Below, piece after piece: positions 1 through 10,058 of a stretch of 50,334 nt of DNA (within the stretch, counting starts at the first letter, position 1; each line of letters begins with the position of its first letter). The stretch covers positions 1 through 50,334 of the forward strand of contig CABZDW010000009.1 in the NCBI GenBank assembly GCA_902524545.1. The letters are read 5' to 3'. A model generated the notes under the pieces. The model did no database searches. It was not told the origin of the DNA and saw only the letters and a program-made list of their open reading frames with translations. The position numbers and the translations under genes were made by a program. Source of the DNA: an uncultured Pelagibacteraceae bacterium (GTDB lineage: Bacteria; Pseudomonadota; Alphaproteobacteria; Pelagibacterales; Pelagibacteraceae).

Positions 1-1573
1 TTAAATTTAAGATTATCTTGTCCCATTAAGAAAACTAAATCAAATTTATTTTCATTTAGATTCTTTATTAACTCGTTTTTTTTGCCGATTATATCAAGAT
101 CTAAACATCCAACTGTAGCTGCATCAGAAGGTAAAAAATTTAAAGGACTCCAGTCATCAGTAAATTTATTATTGCTTAATAAAAAATTTTTTAGAGAACT
201 AAATAAAAATTCTGCTGATTTAGATTTTAAAAAAGACTCTCCAAATATGATCATTGGTTTTTGAGCCTCAATAATATATTTTGAAAGTTCATGTTTATTT
301 TCAAAAATATTTTGAACTGTTTGGGTTTTTCCATCAAGGCTTTGATAAGGATAGGTTAGATCACCTATATCACTTAAAGAGACAATTTTGACTTTATTTT
401 TTAGGTAAGCTTTTCGAATTCTTGCATTTAACATGGTAGCTTCAAACCTTGGATTTGTTCCAATTAATAGAATTAAATCCGACTCCTCAATACCATTAAT
501 AGTTGAATTGAATAAATAATTTTCTCTTTTAGAACTATCAACAAATAAATCAGATGATCTAGACTCATAATTCTTCGTATCAATAGTTCTCTCTAAAAAT
601 TCTTTAAATATGTAGCTGGCCTCCATGTTTATCAAATCGCCCACAAATCCAGCTATTTTATCTTTATCAGTATTTTGTATTTTTGATTTTATAATTTTAA
701 AAACTTCATCCCATGAGGCTTTTCGAATTTATTGTTATATTTGATATATGGTATGTCAAGTCTTTGACTTAATAAACCGTCGCAAGCATATCTTGTTTTG
801 TCTGATATCCATTCCTCATTTATATCTTCGTTGATTATTGGTAATACTCTTTTTACTTCCCAGTCATATGTGTCTACTCTTATGTTAGATCCAACAGCAT
901 CCATTACATCTATAGTTTCTGTTTTTTTTAACTCCCAAGGTCTTGCTTCAAATACATACGGTTTTGAGGTAAGAGCTCCTACAGGACAAAGATCTATTAC
1001 ATTTCCTGACAATTCTGACTGTATTGATTTTTCTAGATATGTTGTGATTTGCATATCTTCACCTCTACCTATTGCTCCAAGTTCTGGCACACCAGCAATT
1101 TCTGTTGCAAATCTAATACATCTGGTGCAATGGATGCATCTGGTCATTTGGGTCTTAATTAGTGGACCCATATTTTTATCAGGCACTGCTCTTTTATTTT
1201 CTTTAAATCGAGATTTATCAATTCCATAAAACATAGATTGATCTTGAAGATCGCATTCACCACCTTGATCACAAACAGGACAATCTAAAGGATGGTTGGC
1301 TAATAAAAATTCCATTACACCCTTCCTAGATTTCTCTATATTAGGTGTGTTTGTTTTTATTACCATTCCCTCAGCAGCAGGCATCGCACAAGAAGCTATA
1401 GGTTTTGGAGATTTTTCCATTTCAACAAGACACATTCTGCAATTTCCTGCTATTGATAGTTTTTCATGATAGCAAAATCTTGGTATTTCTACTCCAGCTT
1501 TTTCACAAGCTTGTAAAACAGTTAAGCCCTCCTCGACTTCAACTTCTACATCATTTACTTTTAGTTTAAGCAT
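1..1573 (-). CDS. nuoG: NADH-quinone oxidoreductase subunit G, frameshifted and cut by window edge
   Basis: Large Fe-S subunit of the peripheral arm of respiratory complex I, relaying electrons from NuoF toward quinone. The intact upstream part (689-1573) shows the [2Fe-2S] ligands C34, C45, C48 and C62, the H94/C98/C101/C107 cluster motif, and C146, C149, C152 and C196 of a ferredoxin-like [4Fe-4S] site. That frame stops at 689. From about 722 down to base 1, however, a second minus frame is open throughout and reads as the molybdopterin-type domain (starting ASWDEVF), so the gene is one unit broken near 720-723. One missing A in the coding-strand run GAAAAG would explain the shift. The 3' end lies outside the window. 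The start overlaps nuoF by 8 bp. Either a sequence/assembly error or a real lesion is possible; the former seems likelier because both halves look conserved. Confidence 0.93.
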
Positions 1574-2894
1574 TATTATCTAATAAGTGTTGATCCACTA
1601 GGTAAGGAATATTTTGAGTTTCTTTTACGATTGGATCGAAATTATTTCTTTTTTTAATTTCGTCTTTAAAATGTCTTAATAGACCTTGAACAGGCCAAGA
1701 TGATCCCTCACCAAATGCACAGATTGTGTGACCCTCAATTTGTTTTGTTACATCACCCAGCATGTCAATTTCATCTTTTGAAGCCTCTCCTTTAGCCATT
1801 CTCTCAAGCATTCTCCACATCCATCCTGAACCTTCTCTACAAGGTGTACATTGACCACAGCTTTCATGTTTATAGAAACGAGCAATTCTCGCCATACATT
1901 TAATAATGTCTTGATCTTTATTTATTACAACTACTCCAGCTGTACCTAGCCCACTTTTTTCAGCAGCTAAAGAGTCAAAATCCATAGTCAATGTTTCACA
2001 TTTTTCTTTTGGAATAAGTGGCATTGAGGATCCACCAGGTATAACGGCTTGTAAATTATCCCAACCACCTATGACACCTCCTGCATGAACCTCGATTAAT
2101 TCTTTTAAAGATATATTCATTTCCTCCTCAACATTACATGGATTATTTACATTTCCAGATATACAAAATATTTTAGTGCCAGTGTTTTTCTCTCGTCCTA
2201 AGGATGCAAACCATTTACCACCTCTTCTCAAAATTGTTGGTACAACAGCAATAGTCTCAACATTATTAATTATTGTTGGACATCCATACAAACCAATCAA
2301 TGCTGGAAAAGGTGGTTTTAATCTTGGTTGACCTTTATTACCCTCAATACTTTCAAGTAATGCTGTCTCCTCTCCACAAATATAAGCTCCTGCACCATAG
2401 TGTATATAGATATCTAAGTCCCATCCTGTTCCAGCGGCATTCTTTCCAATTAATTTTTTTTCATAAGCTTCATCAATTGCAGCTTGAAGTTTTTGTCCAT
2501 CAACAAAATACTCACCTCTTATATAAATATAACAAACATGTGCTTGAATTGCATATGAAGCTATTAGACAACCCTCAATTAATTTGTGTGGTTCAAACCT
2601 TAATATATCTCTATCTTTACAAGTACCTGGTTCTGACTCATCACCATTAATAACTAGGTAGTGAGGTCTAGAGCCAACTTCTTTAGGCGCAAATGACCAT
2701 TTAAGACCAGTAGGAAAACCTGCTCCGCCTCTTCCTCTAAGTTGTGAATTTTTAATTTCATTTATTATCCAATCTCTACCTTTTTCAGTAATTTCTTTTG
2801 TATTTACCCAATCACCTCTTTTTTGAGAAGAAGTTAAATCTGAACCCAAATCATTATATAAATTTTGAAAAATTCTATCTTGATCTTTAAGCAT
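1566..2894 (-). CDS. nuoF: NADH-quinone oxidoreductase subunit F
   Basis: NADH-binding, FMN-carrying subunit of complex I; it takes a hydride from NADH and passes electrons to the Fe-S chain. The protein is 442 aa, the usual family length. Visible signatures are the glycine-rich [14 protein letters not shown] stretch (about residues 53-66), the [19 protein letters not shown] nucleotide-binding segment, and near the C terminus [12 protein letters not shown], with a further Cys in [13 protein letters not shown] for the N3 [4Fe-4S] cluster. The gene overlaps nuoE by 8 bp upstream and nuoG by 8 bp downstream, so it is translated as part of the nuo operon. Nothing is unusual in it. Confidence 0.97.
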   Translation of the reverse strand: MLKDQDRIFQNLYNDLGSDLTSSQKRGDWVNTKEITEKGRDWIINEIKNSQLRGRGGAGFPTGLKWSFAPKEVGSRPHYLVINGDESEPGTCKDRDILRFEPHKLIEGCLIASYAIQAHVCYIYIRGEYFVDGQKLQAAIDEAYEKKLIGKNAAGTGWDLDIYIHYGAGAYICGEETALLESIEGNKGQPRLKPPFPALIGLYGCPTIINNVETIAVVPTILRRGGKWFASLGREKNTGTKIFCISGNVNNPCNVEEEMNISLKELIEVHAGGVIGGWDNLQAVIPGGSSMPLIPKEKCETLTMDFDSLAAEKSGLGTAGVVVINKDQDIIKCMARIARFYKHESCGQCTPCREGSGWMWRMLERMAKGEASKDEIDMLGDVTKQIEGHTICAFGEGSSWPVQGLLRHFKDEIKKRNNFDPIVKETQNIPYLVDQHLLDNNA

Positions 2895-3495
2895 TTTTTA
2901 ATTCCATTAGTGTTTTTCTTCCATTTTCAGGTTCATTATTAATTCTCCCCCTATATGAACCCGGTTTAGGAGACTCGTCATTTAAAATTTTATTTAAAAT
3001 TTCTAAAGTTTTTTCTTTATCTAAATCTTCATAATAATCATCATTAATTTGCATCATTGGAGCAGTAACGCAAGCACCTAAGCATTCTACTTCCATCCAT
3101 GAACAGTTTTTATCTGGTGACAGTTCAGACTCGTTTTCTGAAATTTTTTCCTTACAAGCCTCAACTAATTTACTAGCTCCTCTAATCATACATGGTGTTG
3201 TAGTGCAAACTTGTATAAAATATTTTCCAACAGGTGATAAGTTGAACATACTATAAAAAGTTGCTACCTCATAAACCTTAATGTAAGGCATATTTAAAAA
3301 TTTAGCAATATACTTCATCGCCGCTAAAGGAATCCAATTATTATTTTGCTTTTGAGCTAAATATAATAATGCCATTACCGCACTTTGTTGTTTGCCATTT
3401 GGATATCTTGAAATAATTTTATTTGCAGCATCTAAAGAGGATGAATTAAATTTAAAATCTTCTGGTTGATCTTTTGCTGGTCTTTTTAAACTCAT
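2887..3495 (-). CDS. nuoE: NADH-quinone oxidoreductase subunit E
   Basis: Thioredoxin-fold [2Fe-2S] subunit (N1a cluster) of the NADH dehydrogenase module of complex I, the partner of NuoF. In the 202-aa product the four cluster ligands appear as C97 and C102 (CTTTPC) and C138 and C142 (CLGAC), in the family's standard order. The N-terminal helical part carries the usual [18 protein letters not shown] segment. The start overlaps nuoD by 4 bp and the end overlaps nuoF by 8 bp, consistent with translational coupling. The C-terminal 30 residues are polar and probably unstructured, as in other alphaproteobacterial NuoE proteins. Confidence 0.96.
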   Translation of the reverse strand: MSLKRPAKDQPEDFKFNSSSLDAANKIISRYPNGKQQSAVMALLYLAQKQNNNWIPLAAMKYIAKFLNMPYIKVYEVATFYSMFNLSPVGKYFIQVCTTTPCMIRGASKLVEACKEKISENESELSPDKNCSWMEVECLGACVTAPMMQINDDYYEDLDKEKTLEILNKILNDESPKPGSYRGRINNEPENGRKTLMELKNA

Positions 3496-4667
3496 CTGTC
3501 AACCTCACCAAAAACTATATCCAGAGAACCAAGCACTGCAGGAACATCAGCTAGCATATGTCCTTTAATTAAGTAGTCCATTGATTGTAAATGTGAAAAT
3601 CCTGGAGCTCTAATTTTGCATTTATAAGGTTTACTTGATCCATCAGATATTAAATAAACGCCAAATTCCCCTTTAGGTGCTTCAACCGCTGTGTAAATTT
3701 CATCTTTTGGTACACGATACCCCTCTGTAAATAATTTAAAGTGATGTATTAAAGCTTCCATTGATTGTTTAATTTCCTTTTTAGATGGTGGGGTTATCTT
3801 TCCATCAAAAGTTTTAACTGGACCTTTTTCCATTTTTGATAAACATTGTTTAATAATTTTTACACTCTCTTTCATTTCCTCTATCCTACATAAATATCTA
3901 TCATAACAGTCTCCATTTTTTCCTATTGGTATTTTAAATTCAAGTTGATCATAACAATCGTATGGTTGTGATTTCCTTAAATCCCATGGAACACCAGAGC
4001 CTCTAATCATAACACCACTAAAAGAATAATCGAGGGCATCTTCTTTCGTAACTATACCAATGTCCACATTTCTTTGTTTGAATATTCTATTATCAGTTAG
4101 TAAGTTTTCTAAATCATTTATTATTTTTGGAAAAGTTTCACAAAACTTTGCAATATCTGTTTCTAAACCTGCTGGTAAATCTTGATGTACACCGCCTGCT
4201 CTAAAATAATTTGCATGCAATCTTGATCCAGATGCTCTCTCATAAAAAGTCATTAAAGTCTCTCTTTCTTCAAAACCCCATAATGATGGAGTTAAAGCTC
4301 CAACATCCAATGCTTGTGTTGTAACATTTAAAATATGACTTAAAATTCTTCCAATTTCACAAAACAACACTCTTATAAATTGGGCTCTAATTGGAACATC
4401 AATGTCTAAAATTTTTTCAACTGCCAAAGCGAAAGCATGTTCCTGGTTCATTGGGGCTACATAATCTAGTCGATCGAAATACGGGACTGCTTGCATATAG
4501 GTTTTATTTTCTATTAATTTTTCAGTACCACGGTGTAATAAGCCAATATGTGGATCTGCTTTTTCAACAACTTCACCATCTAATTCTAATATAAGTCTAA
4601 GAACCCCGTGAGCTGCTGGATGTTGAGGTCCAAAATTTAAATTTAGGTTTTTAATTTTTTTTGTCAT
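3492..4667 (-). CDS. nuoD: NADH-quinone oxidoreductase subunit D
   Basis: The 49-kDa-type subunit of complex I, which helps form the quinone-binding cavity together with NuoB. Its 391 aa is normal for a stand-alone NuoD (not fused to NuoC). The N-terminal [15 protein letters not shown] motif, the [15 protein letters not shown] segment, and the C-terminal IVFGEVDR end are all characteristic. The start codon lies 17 bp inside the end of nuoC and the stop overlaps nuoE by 4 bp, so nuoC-D-E form a tightly coupled block. No key segment is missing. Family knowledge says that it was derived from a NiFe-hydrogenase large subunit that has lost its metal ligands. Confidence 0.97.
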   Translation of the reverse strand: MTKKIKNLNLNFGPQHPAAHGVLRLILELDGEVVEKADPHIGLLHRGTEKLIENKTYMQAVPYFDRLDYVAPMNQEHAFALAVEKILDIDVPIRAQFIRVLFCEIGRILSHILNVTTQALDVGALTPSLWGFEERETLMTFYERASGSRLHANYFRAGGVHQDLPAGLETDIAKFCETFPKIINDLENLLTDNRIFKQRNVDIGIVTKEDALDYSFSGVMIRGSGVPWDLRKSQPYDCYDQLEFKIPIGKNGDCYDRYLCRIEEMKESVKIIKQCLSKMEKGPVKTFDGKITPPSKKEIKQSMEALIHHFKLFTEGYRVPKDEIYTAVEAPKGEFGVYLISDGSSKPYKCKIRAPGFSHLQSMDYLIKGHMLADVPAVLGSLDIVFGEVDR

Positions 4668-5256
4668 TACTATCTGTTAATTCTTTAATGTATTTTGTAC
4701 CCTCCCACGGACTTTCATAGTCAAAGTTTCTATAATTTTGTTCTAGTTTCACTGGTTCGTTAACTACTCTTTTTTGATCTTCACTGTACCTAACTTCAGT
4801 ATGACCAGTTAAAGGAAAATCTTTTCTTAATGGATGACCCTCAAAACCATAATCCGTTAAAATTCTTCTTAAGTCTGGATGATCTTTGAAACTCACTCCA
4901 TACATATCAAAAACTTCTCTTTCCATCCAATTAGCTGATGGAAAAATTGAAGTTAATGATGAAATAACCTCATTTTCACTTATGTCGTAGCTTAAAATCA
5001 TTCTTTGATTAAACTCGTGACTTAGAAATAAATATACAATTTTAAATCTTTTGGACATTTCAGGATAATCAACTACTGTAATATCTATAAGTTGTCTAAA
5101 TTTTGTATCTTTATTAGTTTTAACGAATAGAACAACATCAATTAAATCCTCACTATCTATCTTAAGGTAGATTTGATTATGTTTAATTTCAGAAGTATTT
5201 ATTTTAGTTCCAAGTTCTGAATTAATTTTTTTTTCTAAATCACTTAAATTATTCAT
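4651..5256 (-). CDS. nuoC: NADH-quinone oxidoreductase subunit C
   Basis: The 30-kDa-type subunit of the complex I peripheral arm, a structural partner of NuoD and NuoB. The 201-aa product has the diagnostic C-terminal block: [20 protein letters not shown], followed by [17 protein letters not shown]. The N-terminal 80 residues are weakly conserved, as is normal for the family. The gene is separated from nuoB by one base and overlaps nuoD by 17 bp, which fits expression as one polycistronic unit. The C and D subunits are separate here, not fused as in Escherichia coli. Confidence 0.96.
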   Translation of the reverse strand: MNNLSDLEKKINSELGTKINTSEIKHNQIYLKIDSEDLIDVVLFVKTNKDTKFRQLIDITVVDYPEMSKRFKIVYLFLSHEFNQRMILSYDISENEVISSLTSIFPSANWMEREVFDMYGVSFKDHPDLRRILTDYGFEGHPLRKDFPLTGHTEVRYSEDQKRVVNEPVKLEQNYRNFDYESPWEGTKYIKELTDSNDKKN

Positions 5257-5257
5257 A

Positions 5258-5773
5258 TTATCTAGTTAAAGATCCTTTGTTTCTTATTTTTTTTTGTAAT
5301 TGCATAATTCCATATAATAAAGCCTCAGCAGAAGGTGGACATCCAGGTACATAGATATCAACTGGAACAATACGATCACAACCTCTCACAACCGAATAAG
5401 AATAATGATAGTAGCCACCGCCATTAGCACAACTACCCATAGATATAACATATCTAGGCTCGGGCATTTGATCATAAACTTTTCTTAGAGCTGGTGCCAT
5501 TTTATTAGTTAAAGTACCAGCAACAATCATTACATCAGATTGTCTTGGTGAACCACGTGGTGCAGCACCAAATCTTTCTAAATCATATCTAGGCATAGCA
5601 GTTTGCATCATCTCAACTGCACAACAAGCAAGGCCAAAAGTCATCCAGTGTAATGATCCTGATCTTGACCAATTTATTAAGTTATCTAACGATGTAGTAA
5701 TAAATCCGTTCTTACTGAAATCCTCAGCTAGTTGTTTAAACTCTACAGGAACTTGATCTATCTTATTATTCAT
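5258..5773 (-). CDS. nuoB: NADH-quinone oxidoreductase subunit B
   Basis: PSST-type subunit carrying the terminal N2 [4Fe-4S] cluster that reduces quinone. All four ligands are visible: the tandem pair C50-C51 in [11 protein letters not shown]115 in [11 protein letters not shown], and C145 in [15 protein letters not shown]. The length (171 aa) is typical. It sits 10 bp downstream of nuoA and one base upstream of nuoC in the order A-B-C-D-E-F-G. The conserved [19 protein letters not shown] segment follows the first cysteine pair. Nothing suggests an alternative hydrogenase-type function. Confidence 0.97.
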   Translation of the reverse strand: MNNKIDQVPVEFKQLAEDFSKNGFITTSLDNLINWSRSGSLHWMTFGLACCAVEMMQTAMPRYDLERFGAAPRGSPRQSDVMIVAGTLTNKMAPALRKVYDQMPEPRYVISMGSCANGGGYYHYSYSVVRGCDRIVPVDIYVPGCPPSAEALLYGIMQLQKKIRNKGSLTR

Positions 5774-5783
5774 TTAAAAAATT

Positions 5784-6152
5784 TTATTCCCAGTCTAAAG
5801 CACCTTTTTTCCATTCATAAATAAATCCAATAGTAAGTATGAATAAGAAAATCATCATTGAGGTAAAACCTAAAATTCCAATATTCCCTAACGAAATTGC
5901 CCACGGAAATAAAAATGCTATTTCAAGATCAAAAATTATAAAAAGTATTGCTACTAAATAAAATCGAACATCAAATTCCATTCTGGAATCTTGAAATGGC
6001 TCAAATCCACACTCATATGCCGATAACTTTTCGGGATCTGGATTTTTTGGAGATAAGATAAAATTGATTACAATAAACGCACAGCTCAATCCTAATGCTA
6101 TAATTAGGAACAATATTATAGGTAAATAATCTTTTAAAAATTCCGCAGTCAT
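5784..6152 (-). CDS. nuoA: NADH-quinone oxidoreductase subunit A
   Basis: Small membrane subunit at the junction between the membrane and peripheral arms of complex I. The 122-aa protein has three hydrophobic segments (about residues 11-32, 64-86 and 93-113). Between the first two it has the conserved loop [12 protein letters not shown], whose cysteine is a hallmark of NuoA, and [12 protein letters not shown] follows in the second helix. It is the first gene of the visible nuo operon, and the tRNA-Asp and tRNA-Val genes lie just upstream on the same strand. The 106-bp gap to tRNA-Asp could hold the nuo promoter, or the operon could be partly fed by read-through from the tRNAs. Confidence 0.96.
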   Translation of the reverse strand: MTAEFLKDYLPIILFLIIALGLSCAFIVINFILSPKNPDPEKLSAYECGFEPFQDSRMEFDVRFYLVAILFIIFDLEIAFLFPWAISLGNIGILGFTSMMIFLFILTIGFIYEWKKGALDWE

Positions 6153-6258
6153 GGTGGAATATATATCATTTTTTATAGCTAGATGAAGTGGTGTTAGGTC
6201 ACATTATTCAAAATATACAGCATATTTGATAATGATTATCACTTGTAATCTTGTAAAG

Positions 6259-6335
6259 TGGCGGGAGTGAAGGGACTCGAACCCTCGACCTATCGCGTGA
6301 CAGGCGATCGCTCTAACCAACTGAGCTACACCCCC
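6259..6335 (-). tRNA. tRNA-Asp (GTC)
   Basis: The minus strand folds into a cloverleaf: acceptor GGGGGUG pairs with CACUCCC (one G-U), the D-arm begins UAGCUCAGUUGG, the anticodon loop reads CUGUCAC with anticodon GUC, and the T-loop region is GGUUCGAGUCC. A CCA end is encoded, preceded by discriminator G. It is 77 nt with CCA. It lies 14 bp from tRNA-Val, so the two are probably processed from one transcript. Confidence 0.97.
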
Positions 6336-6349
6336 ACTTTTGATTCTTT

Positions 6350-6425
6350 TGGTGGGCAGTAAAGGACTCGAACCTTTGACCCCCTCGGTGTAAACGAGAT
6401 GCTCTACCAACTGAGCTAACCGCCC
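6350..6425 (-). tRNA. tRNA-Val (TAC)
   Basis: The minus strand forms a cloverleaf of 76 nt with acceptor GGGCGGU pairing with ACUGCCC. The D-arm is UAGCUCAGUUGGUAGAGC, the anticodon loop is UUUACAC (anticodon UAC), and the T-loop is GGUUCGAGUCC. The discriminator is A and CCA is encoded. It precedes tRNA-Asp on the same strand, then nuoA. Confidence 0.97.
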
Positions 6426-6652
6426 TTAGATAAATTTAACCAAAAAACCAATATTTGTATATCTCATTTTTATTTTCTATCAACTATTAGATTTTCAATA
6501 AAAACAAGAACAATTCATCTTTCTTTAAACGAACTTTACTTGTAGTGGGTAAAAAAAATTAAGATACTTATCTTTAATTATATAATTATTATTACTAGTT
6601 AAACAATAATCATTTAGTGAAATAAAAGTTAAAATATATATACTAAATTGAG

Positions 6653-7621
6653 ATGCTTACTACTTTATTAGATAAAATTTATAATTATCTACATGATAAT
6701 TTAGATAGTAAAAATAAGTTATTAGTTATCAAAATTATAAATATATTTTTATTTCCTTTAATTTTGATTTTAAAATTATCGTCTTTTTTATTCAATAACC
6801 CAATTTCAAGATATATTTATTTTGAGTCTTTAAAAAAAAAACTTCTAATTTTAAACACTGATAAAGAAAAATATATTCTTAATTCCGATGATAAAGTTCT
6901 ATCTAAATTTTTATATATCAATGGCACATATGATTTTTCAAAATTTGAGACTGCTATAAAAATTTGTTATCCAGACTCAACTACGAGTCCAATAGATTTA
7001 CTTGTAAATATTGGAGCAAATATTGGCTCAATATGTATTCCTGCAGTAAATCGGAATTATGCTAATAAATCTATTGCGGTTGAACCTGATCCACAAAACT
7101 ATAGAAATTTAGTGTCAAATATCTATATTAACAATCTTCAAGATAAAATTTTACATTATTGCAACGCTATTTCTAATGTAAATGAAAAAGAACTCGAGCT
7201 TGAGTTGTCCGAATACAATTTTGCAGACCATAGGATCTCTGTGAGTAATACCGAAGGAGTTTTTTCAGAGTCTAAAAGAAGGAAAATAAAAGTTGTTACA
7301 AAAACATTAGATTCATTTGTAAATTTTTTCGATAAAAAAAAAAACTTAATTTATATGGACGTTCAGGGATACGAAGGTATTGTTCTTCAAGGTGGTTCCA
7401 AAATTATCGAAAAAAAAATACCTATTGTTCTAGAGGTGTGGCCATACGGTTTAACTAGAGCCAACTCTTTTCAAATTTTAATAAATATAATAAAAAAATA
7501 CTCTTATTTTTACGTTTTATCTGAAAAAAATCCAAAAAAAAGACCTTCAACTGAAATTGAGAAAATCATAAATAATTTAGGTCCTAACTCTACAAAATAT
7601 ATCGATATACTGATAATGTAA
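6653..7621 (+). CDS. FkbM-family methyltransferase
   Basis: Putative SAM-dependent methyltransferase of the FkbM family, which O-methylates sugars or secondary metabolites, often in surface-polysaccharide loci. Of the 322 aa, the first 110 are lysine- and isoleucine-rich with a hydrophobic stretch (about 24-45). The catalytic domain follows, with the SAM-binding VNIGANIGS motif (about 118-126), the acidic EPDPQNYRNL motif (about 141-150) and the family end-block TLDSF, then IYMDVQGYEGIVLQGG. It stands alone on the plus strand between two minus-strand units and next to tRNA genes. The sequence is very AT-rich with long A runs even by local standards. The substrate is unknown. Local transfer into a tRNA-adjacent site is possible, but no integrase or repeat supports it. 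Confidence 0.85.
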   Translation: MLTTLLDKIYNYLHDNLDSKNKLLVIKIINIFLFPLILILKLSSFLFNNPISRYIYFESLKKKLLILNTDKEKYILNSDDKVLSKFLYINGTYDFSKFETAIKICYPDSTTSPIDLLVNIGANIGSICIPAVNRNYANKSIAVEPDPQNYRNLVSNIYINNLQDKILHYCNAISNVNEKELELELSEYNFADHRISVSNTEGVFSESKRRKIKVVTKTLDSFVNFFDKKKNLIYMDVQGYEGIVLQGGSKIIEKKIPIVLEVWPYGLTRANSFQILINIIKKYSYFYVLSEKNPKKRPSTEIEKIINNLGPNSTKYIDILIM

Positions 7622-7668
7622 TTAGATAAATTATAGAACATAAATTTTTCTAATTTTTTTTTATTTGT

Positions 7669-8841
7669 CTAGCAGAGATAATCAAGAGCTTTGAGTATAC
7701 CACCTTTTTTATATGGTATCTTTGATTTCATCAAACCCATTTCAACACCAGCTAAAGTTCCAGCTAACATCAATTCATTAAAATCTCCCAAATGTCCAAT
7801 TCTAAAAATTTTACCAGCAACTTTAGCTAAACCTGTTCCTAAAGACATGTTGTAATGATCTAAAATTATTTTTCTCAAAGAGTCTGCATCATGTCCATCT
7901 GGAACTATCACAGCTGTTAAAGAGTCAGAATATTCGTCTGGGTTTTTACAAAGTATCTCTAGACCCCAAGCATTAACTGCAACTCTAGTAGCCTCAGCAA
8001 ATCTTTTATGTCTTATAAAGACATTTTCTAAACCCTCTTCTGTTAACATATTAATTGCCTCATCTAATCCATAAAATAAATTTGTGGCTGGTGTATATGG
8101 GAAATAACCTTTTTTATTATTCTCTAACATTGGTCCCCAATCCCAGTAAGATTTTGGTAATTCTGATGTTTTATAAGCTTTTAATGCTTTCGAACTTATT
8201 GCATTAAAGGATAATCCTGGTGGCAACAATAAACCTTTTTGTGACCCTCCAACTGTTACGTCTACTTTCCATTCCTCATGTCTATAATCAATTGATCCAA
8301 GTGATGATATAGTATCAACAAATAATAATGCTGGATGTTTAGCATTGTCCATGGCTTTTCTAATTTCACCAATTCTACTTGTAACACCAGTGGAAGTTTC
8401 ATTGTGAACAGCGCACACTGCTTTTATCTTATTTTCTTTGTCTCCTTTTAATTTTTGTTCAACAATATTTGGATCAACACCTGTTCTCCAATCACCTTTT
8501 ACAAAATCAACATCAATTTTAAATTTTTGGGCAATATCCCACCAAAGAGTTGAAAAGTGACCTGTCTCGAACATTAAAATTTTATCACCTGCACTCAAAG
8601 TATTTACAATTGCTGCTTCCCAAGCACCTGTACCAGAGGCTGGAAAAATAATTACAGGTTCAGAAGTTTTGAAAATTAATTTAATTCTATCTAAAACTCT
8701 TAAGCCTAATTCCGCAAAATCAGGTCCTCTATGATCTATTGTTGGATAGTCCATGGCTCTTAAAACTCTATCAGGTACATTTGTAGGTCCTGGTATTTGA
8801 AGAAAGTGACGACCAGGTCTTATATTATTTGAAATTGCCAT
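7669..8841 (-). CDS. Serine--glyoxylate / alanine--glyoxylate aminotransferase family protein
   Basis: PLP-dependent class V aminotransferase that most likely transfers the amino group of serine or alanine to glyoxylate, giving glycine plus hydroxypyruvate or pyruvate. The 390-aa product starts with the family N terminus HFLQIPGPTNVPDRVLRAM. It has HRGPDFAEL, an ASGTGAWEAA phosphate-binding segment, and the Schiff-base lysine K202 in GGSQKGLLLPPG. FRIGHLGDFNE is at the C-terminal end. These features match SgaA-like enzymes, although the exact substrate pair cannot be read from sequence. It is divergent from the MR/MLE gene with a 45-bp gap, so the two share a promoter region. Glyoxylate and hydroxy-acid chemistry would also suit the flavin dehydrogenase two genes away. 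Confidence 0.85.
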   Translation of the reverse strand: MAISNNIRPGRHFLQIPGPTNVPDRVLRAMDYPTIDHRGPDFAELGLRVLDRIKLIFKTSEPVIIFPASGTGAWEAAIVNTLSAGDKILMFETGHFSTLWWDIAQKFKIDVDFVKGDWRTGVDPNIVEQKLKGDKENKIKAVCAVHNETSTGVTSRIGEIRKAMDNAKHPALLFVDTISSLGSIDYRHEEWKVDVTVGGSQKGLLLPPGLSFNAISSKALKAYKTSELPKSYWDWGPMLENNKKGYFPYTPATNLFYGLDEAINMLTEEGLENVFIRHKRFAEATRVAVNAWGLEILCKNPDEYSDSLTAVIVPDGHDADSLRKIILDHYNMSLGTGLAKVAGKIFRIGHLGDFNELMLAGTLAGVEMGLMKSKIPYKKGGILKALDYLC

Positions 8842-8886
8842 TCTGCTGTATATGCTAAAGAAATTATATAATCAAACTTATTATGT

Positions 8887-10041
8887 ATGACAAAAAGTAG
8901 TAATTTAATCGATAGCTTAGAGGTTTATGTTTTAAATAATCCTAAAGAAGTTAAGCCTCATTGGGTCAGTCATTTTATAGTACCAACAGCCAATGAATTA
9001 TTAATCAAAATTAAAAATAAAGATGGTAATTCAGGATTTGGTTTGGCTACTAGTTACACTGATATAAAACCTATAATTAAACCTTTCTCAAATGGATTAC
9101 AAGATTTGATAATTGGTGAGGATCCCTTTTGTCCAGAAAAATTATATGAGAAAATTTTTAAACTAACAGACACGCGTCTAAGCAATGAAAAAGGTTGGAG
9201 CAGAGAATCTTTAATCAGAATTTCTGCAGCTTTAGATATTGCTTGCTGGGATCTGATAGGTAAAGCCTCTAAAGTTCCCTTATATAAATTATTTGGGGGA
9301 TACAGAAATAAGATCCCTGTATATGTTACATGTGCTTATTACAGAGATGGTAAAGACGAAAATGAACTTAGGGAAGAATTACAAAAATTAATTAAAATTG
9401 GACATCAGAGTTTTAAAGTTAAAGTGGGTGGATTAAGTATTAAAGAAGACGCAAAAAGATTAGAAATAATTCGTCAAGAAATTGGTAATGATAAAGACTT
9501 AATGATTGATGTTAACAGAGCATGGGACCTAAAGACAGCTATTGAGGGAGTAAAGGAATTTGAGAGATTTAATCCAACTTGGATAGAAGAGCCAGTAAGA
9601 TGGGAAGATGATAGAAGAAATTTAAAACTTTTATCACAACAAACAAAAATTCCCTTATCTGGTGGAGAAAGTGAAATTACAATTTATGGATGTAGATCTA
9701 TGGTGGAAGAAAATGCAATCCAAATTTTACAATTTGATTGTACAATGTTTGGAGGTTTCACTAATGGTAAAAAACTATCTGCTTTATGTGAGTTAAATCA
9801 TTTAGATATTGCCCCACACCATGATTGTTATATTCACGCTCCTTTAGTTGCATCATCACCATCAGGGAGAATTGTTGAGTCATTCGATGATGAAAGAGAT
9901 CCACTTCAAGCAGAATTGTTTAATAATCCACATAAAATGAGTAATGGATGGATATATTTAAATGAAAATCCTGGTTTAGGATTAAAAATTTCTGAAACCG
10001 CGTTAAAAAAGTTCGGTAAATTAGTTTACAAAAACAAATAA
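8887..10041 (+). CDS. Mandelate racemase/muconate lactonizing enzyme family (enolase superfamily)
   Basis: Enolase-superfamily enzyme that abstracts a proton alpha to a carboxylate, with Mg2+ help. Across 384 aa the barrel catalytic set is complete: the KxK pair K177/K179 in SFKVKVGG, the metal ligands D208 (MIDVNRAW), E234 (WIEEPV) and E261 (GGESE), and His at 311/312 (APHHDCYIH). The capping-domain residues 1-130 precede it. The substrate is probably a sugar acid or another hydroxy acid, but superfamily membership does not decide between racemase, dehydratase and cycloisomerase. The dehydrogenase gene follows after 17 bp and is probably co-transcribed. Confidence 0.85.
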   Translation: MTKSSNLIDSLEVYVLNNPKEVKPHWVSHFIVPTANELLIKIKNKDGNSGFGLATSYTDIKPIIKPFSNGLQDLIIGEDPFCPEKLYEKIFKLTDTRLSNEKGWSRESLIRISAALDIACWDLIGKASKVPLYKLFGGYRNKIPVYVTCAYYRDGKDENELREELQKLIKIGHQSFKVKVGGLSIKEDAKRLEIIRQEIGNDKDLMIDVNRAWDLKTAIEGVKEFERFNPTWIEEPVRWEDDRRNLKLLSQQTKIPLSGGESEITIYGCRSMVEENAIQILQFDCTMFGGFTNGKKLSALCELNHLDIAPHHDCYIHAPLVASSPSGRIVESFDDERDPLQAELFNNPHKMSNGWIYLNENPGLGLKISETALKKFGKLVYKNK

Positions 10042-10058
10042 ACCTCTAATTTTAATTT

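Noticed and set aside
82-264. 60-aa plus-strand frame near the window start
   Set aside because: It is opposite the second, frameshifted half of nuoG, which reads through the whole interval with clear NuoG similarity.
720-723. Programmed ribosomal frameshift in nuoG
   Set aside because: The run is only four As (AAAAG) with no strong slippery heptamer or downstream stem noticed, and nuoG is not known to use recoding, so an indel is simpler.
798-1229. 143-aa plus-strand frame opposite nuoG
   Set aside because: Antisense to well-supported nuoG cluster-binding sequence. It has no family features, and long antisense frames are common in this composition.
6204-6410. 68-aa open frame across the tRNA-Asp and tRNA-Val genes on the minus strand
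   Set aside because: It lies almost entirely inside the two tRNAs, and its residues come from tRNA arms (for example the VAQLVRA stretch), so it is not a protein gene.
7622-7668. Glycine or other riboswitch before the glyoxylate aminotransferase or its neighbours
   Set aside because: The gap is 3' of the aminotransferase, and the 45-bp gap on its 5' side is too short for a riboswitch; no conserved riboswitch core was seen.
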